From contig CM065397.1 of assembly GCA_033060915.1 (NCBI GenBank), positions 35,232,501 to 35,296,500 on the forward strand: a stretch of DNA of 64,000 nucleotides, read 5' to 3'. The notes below the pieces were generated by a model that saw only the letters and a list, made by a program, of their open reading frames with translations, did not search any database and had not been told where the DNA came from. Within the stretch, counting starts at the first letter, position 1, and every line of letters begins with the position of its first letter. The stretch is from Euryodendron excelsum. Lineage: Eukaryota; Streptophyta; Magnoliopsida; Ericales; Pentaphylacaceae. Made by a program: the position numbers and the translations under genes. Of this stretch, positions 48,358 to 59,566 are shown one piece after another.

Positions 48358-50069
48358 GACACAAGACTAATCTAGTGCCTATTGCAGTGGCGCCACGGTA
48401 AATTTTCTTAGTAGCGCTAAGCCAATTTTTGGCTTGGCACTAGCTACTTAGGAAAGTTTTAAGGTCGGCAAGCAACGTATCTTTCAACCCTTGATACGCA
48501 AGGCAAAAGATTTGGGCCCCTGTATTAGTGACTATCATGTAATTTTTGGCTTGGCTTCACTAGGAGTGATTCCAAAAGGTCTGGGAATGTTCCAAGAGGC
48601 CGGGAATGGTCTAGAAGGCTGAAAATAAGTAAAAACCCTTGAAATAATATCCCGGGGGTAATGGGCTTGAAAAATAATGTCAGGATGGTCGACCAAGCTA
48701 TTAGGGGCAAAACGGTTAACTAGGCCAAAAACCACTGGAATGGACTTGAAATGACTCATGAGAGGACTTGAAGGTTGGAAACACCCTTAAGAGTGTTCTA
48801 GAAGGTTATTGGTTTGATACTCAGAGCCGGTGTGGTTGGAAAAGGCGATCGGCCTACCAAGGACAAAACAATTATTTTGCATTGGGTTTGCTGGAAAAGG
48901 CTCGAAATGATCCGAAAAAGGGTTCAAAGGTCGGGAATACTATTAGAAGCATTCTTGAAAAGTAACCAGTTTGAGACCTAGAACTAGTGTGGTTTCCGAA
49001 GGCGCTCAGATGCCTAGGGGCAAAATTATCATTTTGACCGAATGGTCTCAGAATAGGTCTAGAATCGACTGAAAGGCACTTGAACATGTCGGATCGTCTT
49101 CAGGACGATCTTTGAAGGGTGAAATTACCGCTCTGAGAACTTAGGTTCTTTCTCGAGAAGCGTACCAAAAAAGGCCCTAGGGGCAGTTTGGTCATTTTTC
49201 ATTGGAGTGGGCTAGCAGGCACTGGTGTTGACCCAAGTTTTGAATGTTGACCCAAGTTTTGAATGTTTCCATCACTCTAATGGTCTATGACAAGTTGGTT
49301 TCCAAAGGTATCTCATCCTTTGGTAAACGTGTCACGGCCAAGAGACGAATTCGGTCCCGTGACATAGGGGTTTTATTGGCAATTTCCAATGTCGACCAAT
49401 TTGCGAGTGTTTTTGTCACTCTGACGGTTGCGATGTTTGCGTGTGTTTCTGCCACTCTGATGGTGCACGTTCATTTTGGAGACTGCCTGATCTTGGGAAG
49501 CTGCTATGTGGACTTATCGTTTAAGGAATCAACTTTCTCGAAAGACGTGCCGAATAACAAAAATTCTTCATTGGCTGGCTAGCAGGCGTCAAAGGTAAAC
49601 CGTTCTACCATCTACCATCTCAGGGACTTGGGTTCCGTCCCGATCGACGAGTTTGAAGGGACTGACCGTTCTGAAGAGTTTTCTTGAAAAATGTGCTGGA
49701 CTAGATAGTCTTACCGCCTAAGGGCTTAACTTTCTCGAAAGGCATGCTAGATTTTATTTGAATTGGAATTGGACTTGAAATTGAATTTGAGATTGAAATA
49801 GGGACTTACTATCTCTAGGAAGATGCGCCAACTGGAATTGGACTGAGCAATGCCCCAGGGGCATTTTGATTATTTTGCCTCTGTTGGGCCCAATGGGCTT
49901 GTGAAGCAATTGATTGACTAGATTACGTCGGGAAAATTAATTTGGACTTGAATATGTTTATGTTAGTTTGAATATGAGTCCGGACGAACTGGAGACTGCC
50001 GAGTGGGCAAAAATGGGGTGCTTACAATGCACACGACATGCACACAAACCTGCTTGTGCACTTTTGCCT

Positions 50070-50074
<5 letters not shown>

Positions 50075-50102
<28 letters not shown>
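50075..50102. repeat. AG microsatellite in D2 leader
   Basis: Fourteen AG dinucleotides inside the purine-rich leader of the D2 LTR. Confidence 0.9.
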
Positions 50103-50109
<7 letters not shown>

Positions 50110-51134
50110 GAGAAGAAGAGTAAGAGAAAAAGAGATCAAGAGAAAAAATAAAAAAAAGAAGATTAGAGAGCTCAACCCTAACTAGAAAGGCCATTATTGA
50201 AGCTTGAGGAAGCTTGGAAGAGAGGTAGGAACCCTAGTCTCTTGTATGTGTTTATATATATGTATTATGTTGTGATTGGAGACCCTTTTGAGTTCCATTT
50301 GGTTAGGTTTTGAGGTTTTAGAGGCGTATGTTAGTCAATTTGGAGTTCGGGTTTGAAAACTCTCATTTTTGTGTATGTTGGGATTTGAGTTTTAAACCTT
50401 TGATCCTTTTGATTTACTTGTTGAAAGTATTTCATTTTGCGCTATTGTGGTATTCCTGGGTCAATTTTTGGATCCTAGAAGCATTTGAAGAGTTTGGAAA
50501 AATTTTGATTTGAGAGAGATTTGGAGATTTTTGGGTTTGAAATATCTATTTTATTTTTCTTAGAAAAAGTGTCGACCCTTTTATCAAGAGGGTTCACAAT
50601 TTTACTTTTTCAAAAAAAGAGTCAACCCCTTTGCCCCAGGAGTAGACCCTTTTGCCCAGGGAGTTCACAATTTCACTTTTTCAGAAAAAGAGTCGACCCC
50701 TTTGCCCCATGAGTCAACTCCTTTGTAAAAGTGTCTACCTTTTTTCATCAGTTATACTAACCCTTTTATCCCTTGGTTTTAACACTTCAATATCCCTTCT
50801 CCATTAGTTTACTTATATTTTCTTTGAGTTAAAGAATAGAGTCAATGTATTTGATCATATTATGTGTTCTATATGTAGGAACACCTTTATTAAGCACAAC
50901 CTTCAAGATTAAAGGTAAGTGACGACGTGCTATGAGTAAAACCTATTACTTTCCAAATGCTTTTAAGTTAAAATACATTTTATGCAATGTTTTTCACTAC
51001 TTTCAATGTATCAATGATTATATTCAAGTATAAATATCATGCTTTGAAATGCATATGAGACACGACCTTGGGTAGCCAAGCTACTGGTCGGTCATGCACC
51101 CTAAATCCGCTTAGTCCGGATTACGGGCGTGACA

Positions 51135-52789
51135 CTTATGTCATTTTGGGTGTCTGTTAGATAGCTATGAGTTTGGATTGGACTAAAAAAAATTTTGAAA
51201 TGGGTATTAGGTTTAGTCGGGCAAAGTTCATTTTTAATTGGATCAAGTATAAAAATATATATATTTTTTCAAAATCCAATAAAAATGACTGACACTGCTT
51301 GGCAAATTATCGGTTCGCCCTGCTTACAATGCCAATATACCAATTGTGATATTTTTCAGTTAAAGATACTAAAAGGGATACACAGAATAATATGTGATAC
51401 TGCCAATTCGTGCTTGTAATATGAAGAGAAAAGTTGGATTCGTACAAACTTTGAGGGATCATTATTCTATTGTTTTAATCTCGAGCTCAATAATCTATAT
51501 TGTTTACTAATAGTTTGAGCCTTGGAGTAAAGTTAAACCGTTGTCATGGATCGGGCTAGCTTGAGCCCAACCCACTTTTTGTTTTTGTTTTTTTTCTTGT
51601 TTGTTTTCTCTCTCCTTCTAACCCTTTCTTTTTACTTAAAAACATCTTCTGGTAATAGGCCATAACTTGAGGTGTGGAAAAAATACCGAACAATACTGAC
51701 CTTTTGCATGTAGCTTTAACCAAGTTAGAGTAGAATTGCAAACAATTTGTCATATGTGTGACATTATATTTACGGTCTCATTTAAGGAGGAATCACACAC
51801 AAAACTAAACAACTGTTGACATAAATCTACTACAGAATGACATGTTATAATATCCTAGAACGGCATGCAGTTTTGATACCACCTTGGTTGGGATTCAAAG
51901 TCAAGCACCGCTTTCAAGATAAAAAAATAGGTAATCAAATATTCGATACTTAGAACATTAGAATTCCCAACTGCATGATTTATAAATCAATTAATCAAAC
52001 CTAATAGTATTACAATTTAGGAGGCATAACCAATAATTAAAAATAATGTCATAAAAATTTATATCCATAAAATCTGACAGTTTCTACATTTGATGGAATT
52101 TGACTCAAAGCAGCTGCCCTTATTATTGAGAGTCCAAACTTTGACCCCCACCCCGACCTACATGATGGTTTATATGCTTTTTAATCCCTCCATCAATGCT
52201 TGCGCCATTTTCATACTTGGGTGATACTTTATAGCAACTACAAAAAAATATGACCATTTTACCTTCTTTTTTTTCTATCACTTCGATCCTTTAACTGATT
52301 ATCTCTTAAATCTGTGTGGGACCACATAATCTCTATAGAAGCGGGACTATATAAACTACATGAATTACCTAAATAATATCTATTTATGTGTCTCAATATT
52401 TGTGATGCCCAATCAATGGTGAAAAGAAAGAAAGAGGTCATCAGTTTGGTTCATTTGGATATTTTTACCCGGAACTAGCGCGTGGAAGAGGGAAGAAGAG
52501 AAACAAAAGATTAAAAAAGAGAACATCCTTTAGTTGTCTACAACTCTTACACAGCTCCCATAACGTCATTTGAGGGGACAATCAAGTTAGCATTTTGTTT
52601 CCAAACATCAGACCAAGTAAAAGAACTTAGCTAACCTCTCGAAAAATTGAAAAAAAGAAAAAGAAAAAAGATGCATTTGAACCACTACAAGCGTTGAGGA
52701 TGACACCGTTTAGTGGACACTAGTTATTAATTTTTGAAAATTTTCTAGTACGAGGAATTAAAGACTCAAGGTCAGAAATAATAATAAAA
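51135..52789. other. Gene-free stretch between D2 and the copia element
   Basis: AT-rich sequence without a recognisable gene. GGATCGGGCTAGCTTGAGCCC near 51549-51569 is reminiscent of hAT subterminal GC-rich sequence, but no matching end was found. The rest shows no clear transposon terminus and no RNA gene. Confidence 0.35.
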
Positions 52790-53333
52790 TGTTATAAAAC
52801 TAAATGAATAAGCAAGCAAAATATTCAAACACAATGTATAAGAAAACTAGTTCTTCTAGAACTGTCAAATAATAATTCAATAATTCTTCTGGAACTATGG
52901 GATAGATCTTCTTAATCATCCAAGCATGTATTTCTTTCATAAAACAAAATAGAAAGACAACAGAAATGTAAATAGTTTACCTACACTATTTGCTTTTCTT
53001 TCTTCTCTTTTTCTCTACTTCACTCTCTCTCTTCTTTCTCTCTCTCTCTTTTTCTTTCTCTCTTCTCTCTCTTCCTTTTCTTTCTCTCTTTTCTCTCTTT
53101 CTACGCAATTCCTTTTATAGGCTAGGAATGAAGTAGGCAACCCCATGTGATAGCACTAGTCGTCGGTCATTCACCAACTCGTTTCATAAGACTCTCTCTT
53201 GGATGACCGTTACAAGAAACTTCAGAAAACTTGAGCAAAGAAAAATGGGTGTGCTAAAAACTACCTCATTAAAATCTTGCCAAGAAAAACCCTATATGGG
53301 AAAAAAAACTGTTGGCGAAAGAAAAAGAGTATA
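52790..53333 (-). repeat. Copia left (3') LTR
   Basis: It starts TGTTATAAAAC. It contains a long CT-rich stretch (52996-53100) followed by TTTTATAGGCTAGGAATG; the end near AGAGTATA|GTCTGCGAC is placed by the polypurine tract at 53341-53350 and by the expected CA changed to TA. Against the right LTR I count about 17 differences in the first ~225 aligned bases, nearly all transitions. Confidence 0.75.
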
Positions 53334-53389
53334 GTCTGCGACTTCCCCTCATTCATACATCTGGTATGAAGTTGAAGTTTATAACTTCA

Positions 53390-56300
53390 CTTGTTCAGAG
53401 CTTTAAGACGACACATGCAAATGTTGTGTACCAATTTCTCAAATGTTGTAGTTGGGAGTGCTTTAATAAATAAGTCTGCCAAGTTGTCACTTGAACGTAT
53501 TTGTTGGATATCAATATCACCGTTTTTCTGGAGTTCATGTGCATAAAAGAAATTTGGCGATACATGTTTGGTTTTGTCACCTTTGATGTAGCCTCCCTTG
53601 ATTTGTGCAATACATGCTGCATTATCTTCATATAATATTATTGAGGTATCTTTGATCGAGGATAGTCCGTAACTATCTTTAATATGTTAGATCATTGATT
53701 TCAACCAAATGCATTATCGACTTGCTTCATGAATTACGATGATCTCAGAATGATTTGAAGAAGTTGCAGTTAGTGTCTGCTTCACAGATCGCCAAGATAT
53801 AGCAGTGTTACCATAGGTAAATATATATCCGGTTTATGATCATGCTTTATGTAGATCAGAGAGGTAACCAGTATCTGCATAACCAACTAACTCTGATTCT
53901 GGTCCCTTTAAATAGAACAAACCCAGATCTGTTGTTCCTTGGAGGTAACGGAATATGTGCTTCACCCCTTTCCAATGTCTCTGAGTTGGTGCAGAACTAT
54001 ATCTTGCCAATAAATTTACAGAAAATACAATATCGGGTCTTGTGCAATTTGCAAGATACATAAGAGCTCCAATAGCACTGAGGTATGGTACTTCAGGACC
54101 AAGGAGTTCTTCACCGCTTCTTAAGGGCGAAAAAGATCCTTTTGTACATCTAGTGAACGGACAATCATGGAAGAACTCAATGGATGAGCTTTATCCATAT
54201 AAAATCGATTCAAAACCTTTTTTGTATATGTAGATTGATGGATAAGAATTCCATTTGATAAATGCTCAATTTATAGTCCAAGAAAAAATTTAATTTTTCC
54301 AAGATCTTTCATTTCAAACTCCTTCTTTAAACAACAAGCAGATGTTGTCAGTTCTTCAGAAGTGCTAACAAGATTCAGATCATCGACATAGATTGCAATA
54401 ATAACAAATCCAGATTCTGATTTCTTAATAAAAACACATGGACAAATTGTATTATTCACATATTTATTTTTCAATAGATATTCACTAAGACGATTGTATC
54501 ACATGCGTTCAGATTTTTTTAACCAATACAGAGATCTTTGAAGCTTGATAGAATATAAGCTTTGAGATTTTGAAATCTTTGCTTCAGGCATTTTAAATCC
54601 TTCAGGAATTTTCATATATATATCATTATTTAATTCACCATACAAGTAGGCTGTCACGATGTCCATTAGATGCATATCCAGTCCTTTTGAGACTAACAAA
54701 CTAATTAAGAATCTGAACGTAATGACATTCATTACAGGAGAGTATGTCTCATCATAATCAATACCTAGTCTCTGTGAGAAACCCTGTGCTACTAGTCGCG
54801 CTTTATATCTCACGAATTCATTTTTCTCATTTTGTTTTCGCACGAATACCCATTTGTATCCAACCGGTTTTACATCTTCTGGTGTTTGGACTACGGGTCC
54901 AAATATTTTGGGTTGTACTAATGAGTTTAATTCTGTCTCGATGGCTTTTTTCCATTTTGGCCAATCATTTTTATGTTGACATTCGTTAACTGTCTGTGGT
55001 TCATTCTTTGCATTACTTCTTATAATTGCAAGAGCCACTTTAAATGAAAATATGTTGTCGACAACAATTTTATTTCTATTCAATTTTTCTCCTGTATTCA
55101 CATAATTTATTAAGATCTCATTACTTTCCTCTGCAGGGGATATCTCTTCAGGAGGTTTTTCTTCTGGGAATTCTTTTACAGGAGTTCCTTCTTCTGGAGG
55201 TTTAGATACTGTGATTTCTTTAGGAATACTAATTTGCTTATGCATTTGTACCTTCCTCTTTCTAGGAACTGTGTCTTTTGCACCAATAGGTCTCCCACGC
55301 TTCATGCGTGCTTGAGATTCATTTGCTGCTATATTAGCAGATTGTCTTACAGGGACATCAATACGTGCTGGGATATCAGCAACTAGTATATATGATTTTG
55401 TTAACTTCTTGGTGTCGGTAAACATATAAGGTAATTGATTTGCAATCGTTTGTAAATAAATAATCTTGTGAACTTCTGATTCACATTGATTTGGTCGATA
55501 ATCAAGATGAGATACCGTAGAAGCATTCCAAGTAATCTTATATTGTTTTTTCAGTTGCATTTTATCTCCCCCTAATGGTGGGAAAAGTGTTTCATCAAAA
55601 TGACAATTCGCAAAACGTGCATTGAATACATCTCCTGTTAAAGGTTCAAGATATCTAAGAATAGATGAAAAATCAAAACCAATATAAATCTCAAGTCGAC
55701 GTTGGGGACCCATCTTAGTACATTATGGTGGTGCAATTGGTATATATATAGCACAACTAAAAACTCTTAGATGTGAAATATTTGGTTGTTGACCAAAAAC
55801 AAGTTGTAATGGTGAATATTTGTGGTAAGCAGTGAGTCGAACACGGACTAATGATGCAGCATGCAATATGGCATGTCTTTAAGCAGAAACAGGTAATTTT
55901 ATTCTCATAAGTAAAGGTCGAGCTATAAGCTGAAGACGTTTGATAAAAGATTCAGCTAGACTATTTTATGTGTATATGTGCAATGGGATATTCAACATCA
56001 ATTTCTATGGACATGCAATAATCATCAAAAGTTTGAGATGCAAACTCACCAGCATTATCCAGTCGTATCGACTTAATCGAGTAATCTAGAAACTGTGCTC
56101 GTAATCTGATAATTTGAGCAAGAAGCCTAGCAAATGCAACATTACGAGTAGAAAGTAAACAAATATGTAACCATCGAGTGGATGCATTTATTAAAACCAT
56201 AAAATAACGAAATTGTCCACATGGTGGGTGTATCGGCCCACATATATTTTCCTGAATTCTTTGTAAAAAGGTTGAGGATTCAACTATTACTTTTGATGAG

Positions 56301-56940
56301 ATGGTTTCGCAATTAATTTTCCTTGTGAACAAGCGGGACATGTATGGCACTTGACAAAAGAATCTTCTTGTTCTTTAGCGGATGCCTATGAGAGTTCTCA
56401 ATTATTCGATGCATCATCGTTGATCTCGGATGACCAAGATGATCATGTTAAAGTATAAAATTATTTGGGTCAAAACATTTCTGGTGCATCACTTCAAGTG
56501 ATCCCAACATTGTTATAGTTGTATAATATAATCCAGAAGAGAATATAGCAAGCTTTTCTAATATATGTTTCTGGCATGAAACAATAAAAGTAATATAAAG
56601 ATATTCTTTATTTTCTTCATTTGTTGTCTCTAAATGATATCTATTACTACGTAAATCTTTAAAACTGAGCAAATTCCTTATAACTCTACTTTGATACATA
56701 GTATTATCAATATAGAGTTTTGTTCCTTTTGACAACAATATATTGGCTATTCCGGAACCTTCAATTAATTTTGTACTGCCAAATATTGTTTTAACGTTAT
56801 TTTCAGCTAACGTTAAGCTAACAAAATATTTTTTCTCTCAAAGAATTGTATGAGTAGTTGCACTATTTACTAAACATATATTTCCATCGTTCATCTTGAA
56901 AGTTATTAATGCTTTGGTAGATTCCATGTCTCTATACAAA
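53390..56940 (-). pseudogene. Copia polyprotein remnant (protease, integrase, RT, RNase H)
   Basis: Read right to left on -: a protease-like motif CLVNSATTHTIL near 56855-56890, in which the expected catalytic Asp is Asn; a GAG-pre-integrase HLGHP motif near 56430-56445; integrase core with GPIHPPCGQFRYFMVLI (about 56190-56250) and SIRLDNAGEF (about 56050-56080); reverse transcriptase with WVFVRKQNE, YKARLVAQGFSQR, GIDYDETYSPV (about 54750-54860) and the YVDD active site in IAIYVDDLNL (about 54375-54405); and RNase H with CTRPDIVFSVNLLARYS near 54000-54050 and LGLFYLKGPESELVGYADTG near 53880-53940. A 404-codon open stretch (54499-55713) spans the integrase end and RT, but stops and frameshifts break the whole. 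It cannot make a working polyprotein. Confidence 0.85.
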
Positions 56941-57194
56941 ATATTAAAATTGCTTATTTATAAGAAAACGAAAACATTTATTTAAGAAGCATACTTAGAG
57001 AAATATTACACAAGATGACAATAAACTTAAAAGAATAAGAACATAAACTAGTTGGTGTGCACATTTCCATCACCAATTAAGTGATCTATTGTTCCATCAA
57101 TCTTCATCAGGAAGATTTTCTTCACATCATTTTCATTATGCACTTATTTGAATAATAAAAATTGTACTCATTTTTTTTATTTGGCAACACTGTA

Positions 57195-57330
57195 CTACAT
57201 CTTTGTCATTACAATTTCAGGTGTATTAAATCATTGCCTTACAATTTCAGGTGCATTCAACTATAATCTTGCAACTCCAAGTGCATTTATTAATTATGTT
57301 GCAACTCTAGGTGCACTAAATCATATTAAG
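57195..57330. repeat. Short tandem repeat in the copia gag region
   Basis: Three to four units of about 36-39 bp: ACAATTTCAGGTGYATT (57209 and 57241) and GCAACTCYAAGTGCA-like units (57270 and 57300). They lie between the 5' LTR and the protease remnant, where gag should be. Confidence 0.6.
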
Positions 57331-58142
57331 TCTTGTGAAAAATTACAGTCTTCTGACACTTGTATTTTTCAAACATTCAATGATGACACAATGGTAAACC
57401 AAATTAGGTAGTGCCCATAACAAACATAATAGCAGCAACATAAATTAAAGCAGTAACAGGCGGCAAGCCACCCTTATAAAGTAATAATAATTAAATAAAC
57501 TGCGTGCAAGCCTTAATAAATATTCTATAGGAGCGCTTAATTTCTTTCAATGTATTTTGAAAATCATTACTTGTGGAATGAGCTAAATATAAAATATTTA
57601 AAGCAACACACATAATAAAATTTGATAATTATCAGTGAATAATCATGTAAAAATCTCTACCGAACATATTAATGTTAGGTGGGTATTATAATAAATGGCA
57701 ACTGACAGAACGGTGAAAAATATTACCGTACTATTAATTACATATGGTTTATTATATATTACTATGCAATTACTATTTATACTGTTCATGAATAGTAAAA
57801 TGAATAATAAATTTCATCGATATATATATATATATATTATATCATTATTTTTGTCTTCATTATAACTTTCAATTCAGACATCAAAATATAGTCAAGTCAC
57901 ATGTCTATGAAAAACTATTAAAATAAGGATTCCAGATTTATAAATATTATAGGCAAAAAATGTAAAATCTGAAAGAAATGAAGTAACAAAATTTTGAAAT
58001 AAACACTATTCATCTCAATAGTTAAATTACTGTTCATACTATTCTTGCGAATTGAGTGAATAGTAAAGAATTCAAAATAAAGATAAATTACATAAAAAAT
58101 GAAGAACGAACACAAAACACGTAAATCATCGTGTTGATAATG

Positions 58143-58530
58143 TGTTATAAAACTAAATGAACAAGCAAGCAAAATATTCAGACACAATGTATAAGAAAAC
58201 TAATTCTTCTAGAACTGTTAAATAATAATTCAATAATTCTTCTGGAACAATAGAATAGATCTTTTTGATCATCCAAGTATGTATTTTTTTCATAAAACAA
58301 AATAAAAAAATAACAAAAATATAAATAGTTTACCTACACTATTTACTTTTCTTTCTTCTCTTTTTCTCTTCTTTTCGTTCTCTTTCTTTTTATTATTTCT
58401 CTCTTTTTTTTCTTTTTTTTCTTTTTCTTTCTCTCTTTCTATGCAATTTTTTTTATAGGCTAAAAATAAAATAGACAACCCCATTGGATAGTATCAGCCG
58501 TCGATCATTCACTCACTCGTTTTATAACAT
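58143..58530 (-). repeat. Copia right (5') LTR, truncated
   Basis: It starts TGTTATAAAAC and follows the left LTR through the CT-rich stretch and ACAACCCCAT (58475-58484) to TCGTTTTATAA near 58528, after which similarity stops. Relative to the left copy it has mostly C-to-T and G-to-A changes, giving T- and A-rich runs. The adjacent internal bases on - (TTATCAACACGATG) sit where a primer-binding site would be, but I do not see a clear tRNA-iMet complement. Confidence 0.7.
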
Positions 58531-58582
58531 AAAAACATATTATTTGTTGCTCGTTTTATAACATAAAAAATATTATTTGTTG
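58516..58582. repeat. Two-copy tandem duplication at the copia/FBL15 border
   Basis: A 34-bp and a 33-bp unit beginning CTCGTTTTATAACATAAAAA repeat directly (58516-58549 and 58550-58582), differing by one base. It marks the ragged end of the copia LTR. Confidence 0.85.
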
Positions 58583-59138
58583 CTAGTTCTAACTTCTCGT
58601 CAGTCTTGTTTAACAGCTGCCCGATATCTCCGTGCTAGTAACTTTTCAAAAAGAAAAAAAAATTAAAAAGAAATTTACACGCAAGTACGATTTTTCTGAT
58701 GAAGGCAGAGAAAGATATTATTACCATTACCGCCGATCTTTTCAAAGCAGAAGAAAACGGCCGTCACTGACGAAGAAGCAAAGATCCCGATCAGATTTAC
58801 CTTAAAATCCCTCCTGTCTCTGTATCTAATCTCCTCAGATTCTCTTTCTATATATGTAGGAATGTACGTTTTTGATCGATTATAGCTGCAGATGAAGCAA
58901 AAGAAAGAGCTATTTGTACGACGGCAAATGTTTTTGCTTATTGATTTCATTTGTCTGCGTTAAGTACCAATTATAGGGTTCTGTTGACATCCTAGTCGCT
59001 TCGGCGATTTTGTGCAGACTTAGGGCTTTTCTTTTTCTTTGTAATTTTTTTTTTGGTTGAGAAATGTATGCGATCTTGAGCTAGGGTTTGTAAGGGCCTC
59101 GTCTCTGGGCCTGTAGTCGTTGTTTGTTGTGCGATTGC
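58583..59138 (+). promoter_or_regulatory. FBL15 promoter and 5' leader region
   Basis: This is the sequence between the copia LTR border and the FBL15 start codon. A TATA-like TATATATG stands at 58849-58856 and CT-rich sequence surrounds it, as is common in plant 5' leaders. The transcription start cannot be fixed from sequence. Little unique upstream DNA remains before the transposon, so part of the promoter may be transposon-derived. Confidence 0.4.
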
Positions 59139-59566
59139 ATGAAGATTTGGTGTTGTTTGTGTTTCGGCGAAGAGGAAGAGGTTAAGAAGGGGTCGATGAA
59201 GGAGGGCATTTTCGGGAATGAAAGCGAGGCCAAGGCTGAGGATACGAAAAATGACGAGTCTGAAGGCTTTCTCCTAGGATTTTCGCTGGGGAGCCTTGAT
59301 GAGTTACAGTCACAGGTGGTTGATGCAAGGAGGGACCTTGTAGAGGGAGAGGGGGTCGGTGCCAGTACTGGTGGTGGGTATCTTTTCCCAATTGGGAGTT
59401 CCATGGGTTTTGACCAGTTTGCTTCTACTAGCGGTCAGGGTTTGAAGGAGTTTAATTTGAGTTTGGGTCTGGGTGAAGAGCCATTGTCCTTGTCGGCAGC
59501 ATTGGAGAGGGAGGAATGTCATCGCGATTCTCACAATAAACGGCCCAAACTTTGTTCCTTTTCCCT
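59139..59566 (+). CDS. FBL15: FBL15 (SLOMO-like F-box/LRR protein), exon 1
   Basis: Exon 1 encodes about 142 residues starting MKIWCCLCFGEEEE, then an acidic and Gly/Ser-rich region (GASTGGG) ending RPKLCSF. The short Cys-rich start followed by acidic residues and the NKRPK segment resembles the N-terminus of plant F-box/LRR protein 15. In Arabidopsis this is SLOW MOTION, a predicted substrate-receptor of an SCF ubiquitin ligase that affects the rate of leaf initiation and auxin at the shoot tip. The start was chosen at the first ATG in frame; upstream in-frame codons lack one. The donor GTGAGA follows at 59567, leaving two bases of a Leu codon that exon 2 completes with one G. Retaining the intron gives an immediate TGA. 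The protein is normally about 1000 residues, so the window holds only its N-terminal quarter. Confidence 0.85.

Larger units (their letters stand above)
42097..50026 (-). mobile_element. Giant LTR copy L5-8, host of L5-9
   Basis: Pieces 42097-42604 and 45912-50026 join into about 4.62 kb. It starts TGTTGCGCCCC, ends GGGGTGCTTACA and is flanked by ACGCA (42092-42096) and ATGCA (50027-50031). That is a 5-bp duplication with one C/T change at a CpG. It has the landmark GGTTGGTTACGTGTAGG (42454-42470), micro-repeat (45940-47400), three hairpin modules (47415-47710), donor-like CCTACC (48072), TATA box (48350-48357, -) and U3 repeats. The U3 end (49130-50000) has the CTCGAGAAGCG and CAAAGGC blocks but no long tandem array. 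Confidence 0.88.
41914..51134. mobile_element. Second copy of the D family (D2), split by L5-8
   Basis: Pieces 41914-42096 and 50027-51134 share order and sequence with D1: TGATGTCCTGAACC (compare TGTAATATCCCGGACC), GGGATTATTTCCCATG, a purine-rich leader ending AGAG-GTAGG (50223), GGAACACC (50879) and the end block AGCTACTGGTCGGTCATGC then GGGCGTGACA (51134). The joined piece is about 1.3 kb against 3.7 kb for D1, and the 41-bp array is missing. CTTAT stands at 41909-41913 and 51135-51139 as a candidate target duplication; the exact first base is uncertain. It hosts L5-8. Confidence 0.65.
52790..58530 (-). mobile_element. Ty1/copia LTR retrotransposon, degenerate, minus strand
   Basis: Related LTRs bound the element: left (its 3' LTR) 52790 to about 53333, right (its 5' LTR) 58143 to about 58530, both starting TGTTATAAAACTAAATGAA. 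A polypurine tract GAGGGGAAGT on - (53341-53350) lies beside the left LTR. The coding remains in between run protease, integrase, reverse transcriptase, RNase H, which is the copia order. The right LTR lacks about 140 bp at its far end, so no target duplication can be tested. The gag region is replaced by non-coding sequence with short tandem repeats. The element ends about 0.6 kb upstream of the FBL15 start codon. Confidence 0.85.

Noticed and set aside
54744..54989. Plus-strand frames in the copia region
   Set aside because: They are antisense to clear reverse transcriptase coding sequence on the minus strand.
58675..58950. 91-codon minus-strand frame upstream of FBL15
   Set aside because: It overlaps the likely FBL15 leader on the opposite strand, has no recognisable domain, and is compatible with chance.
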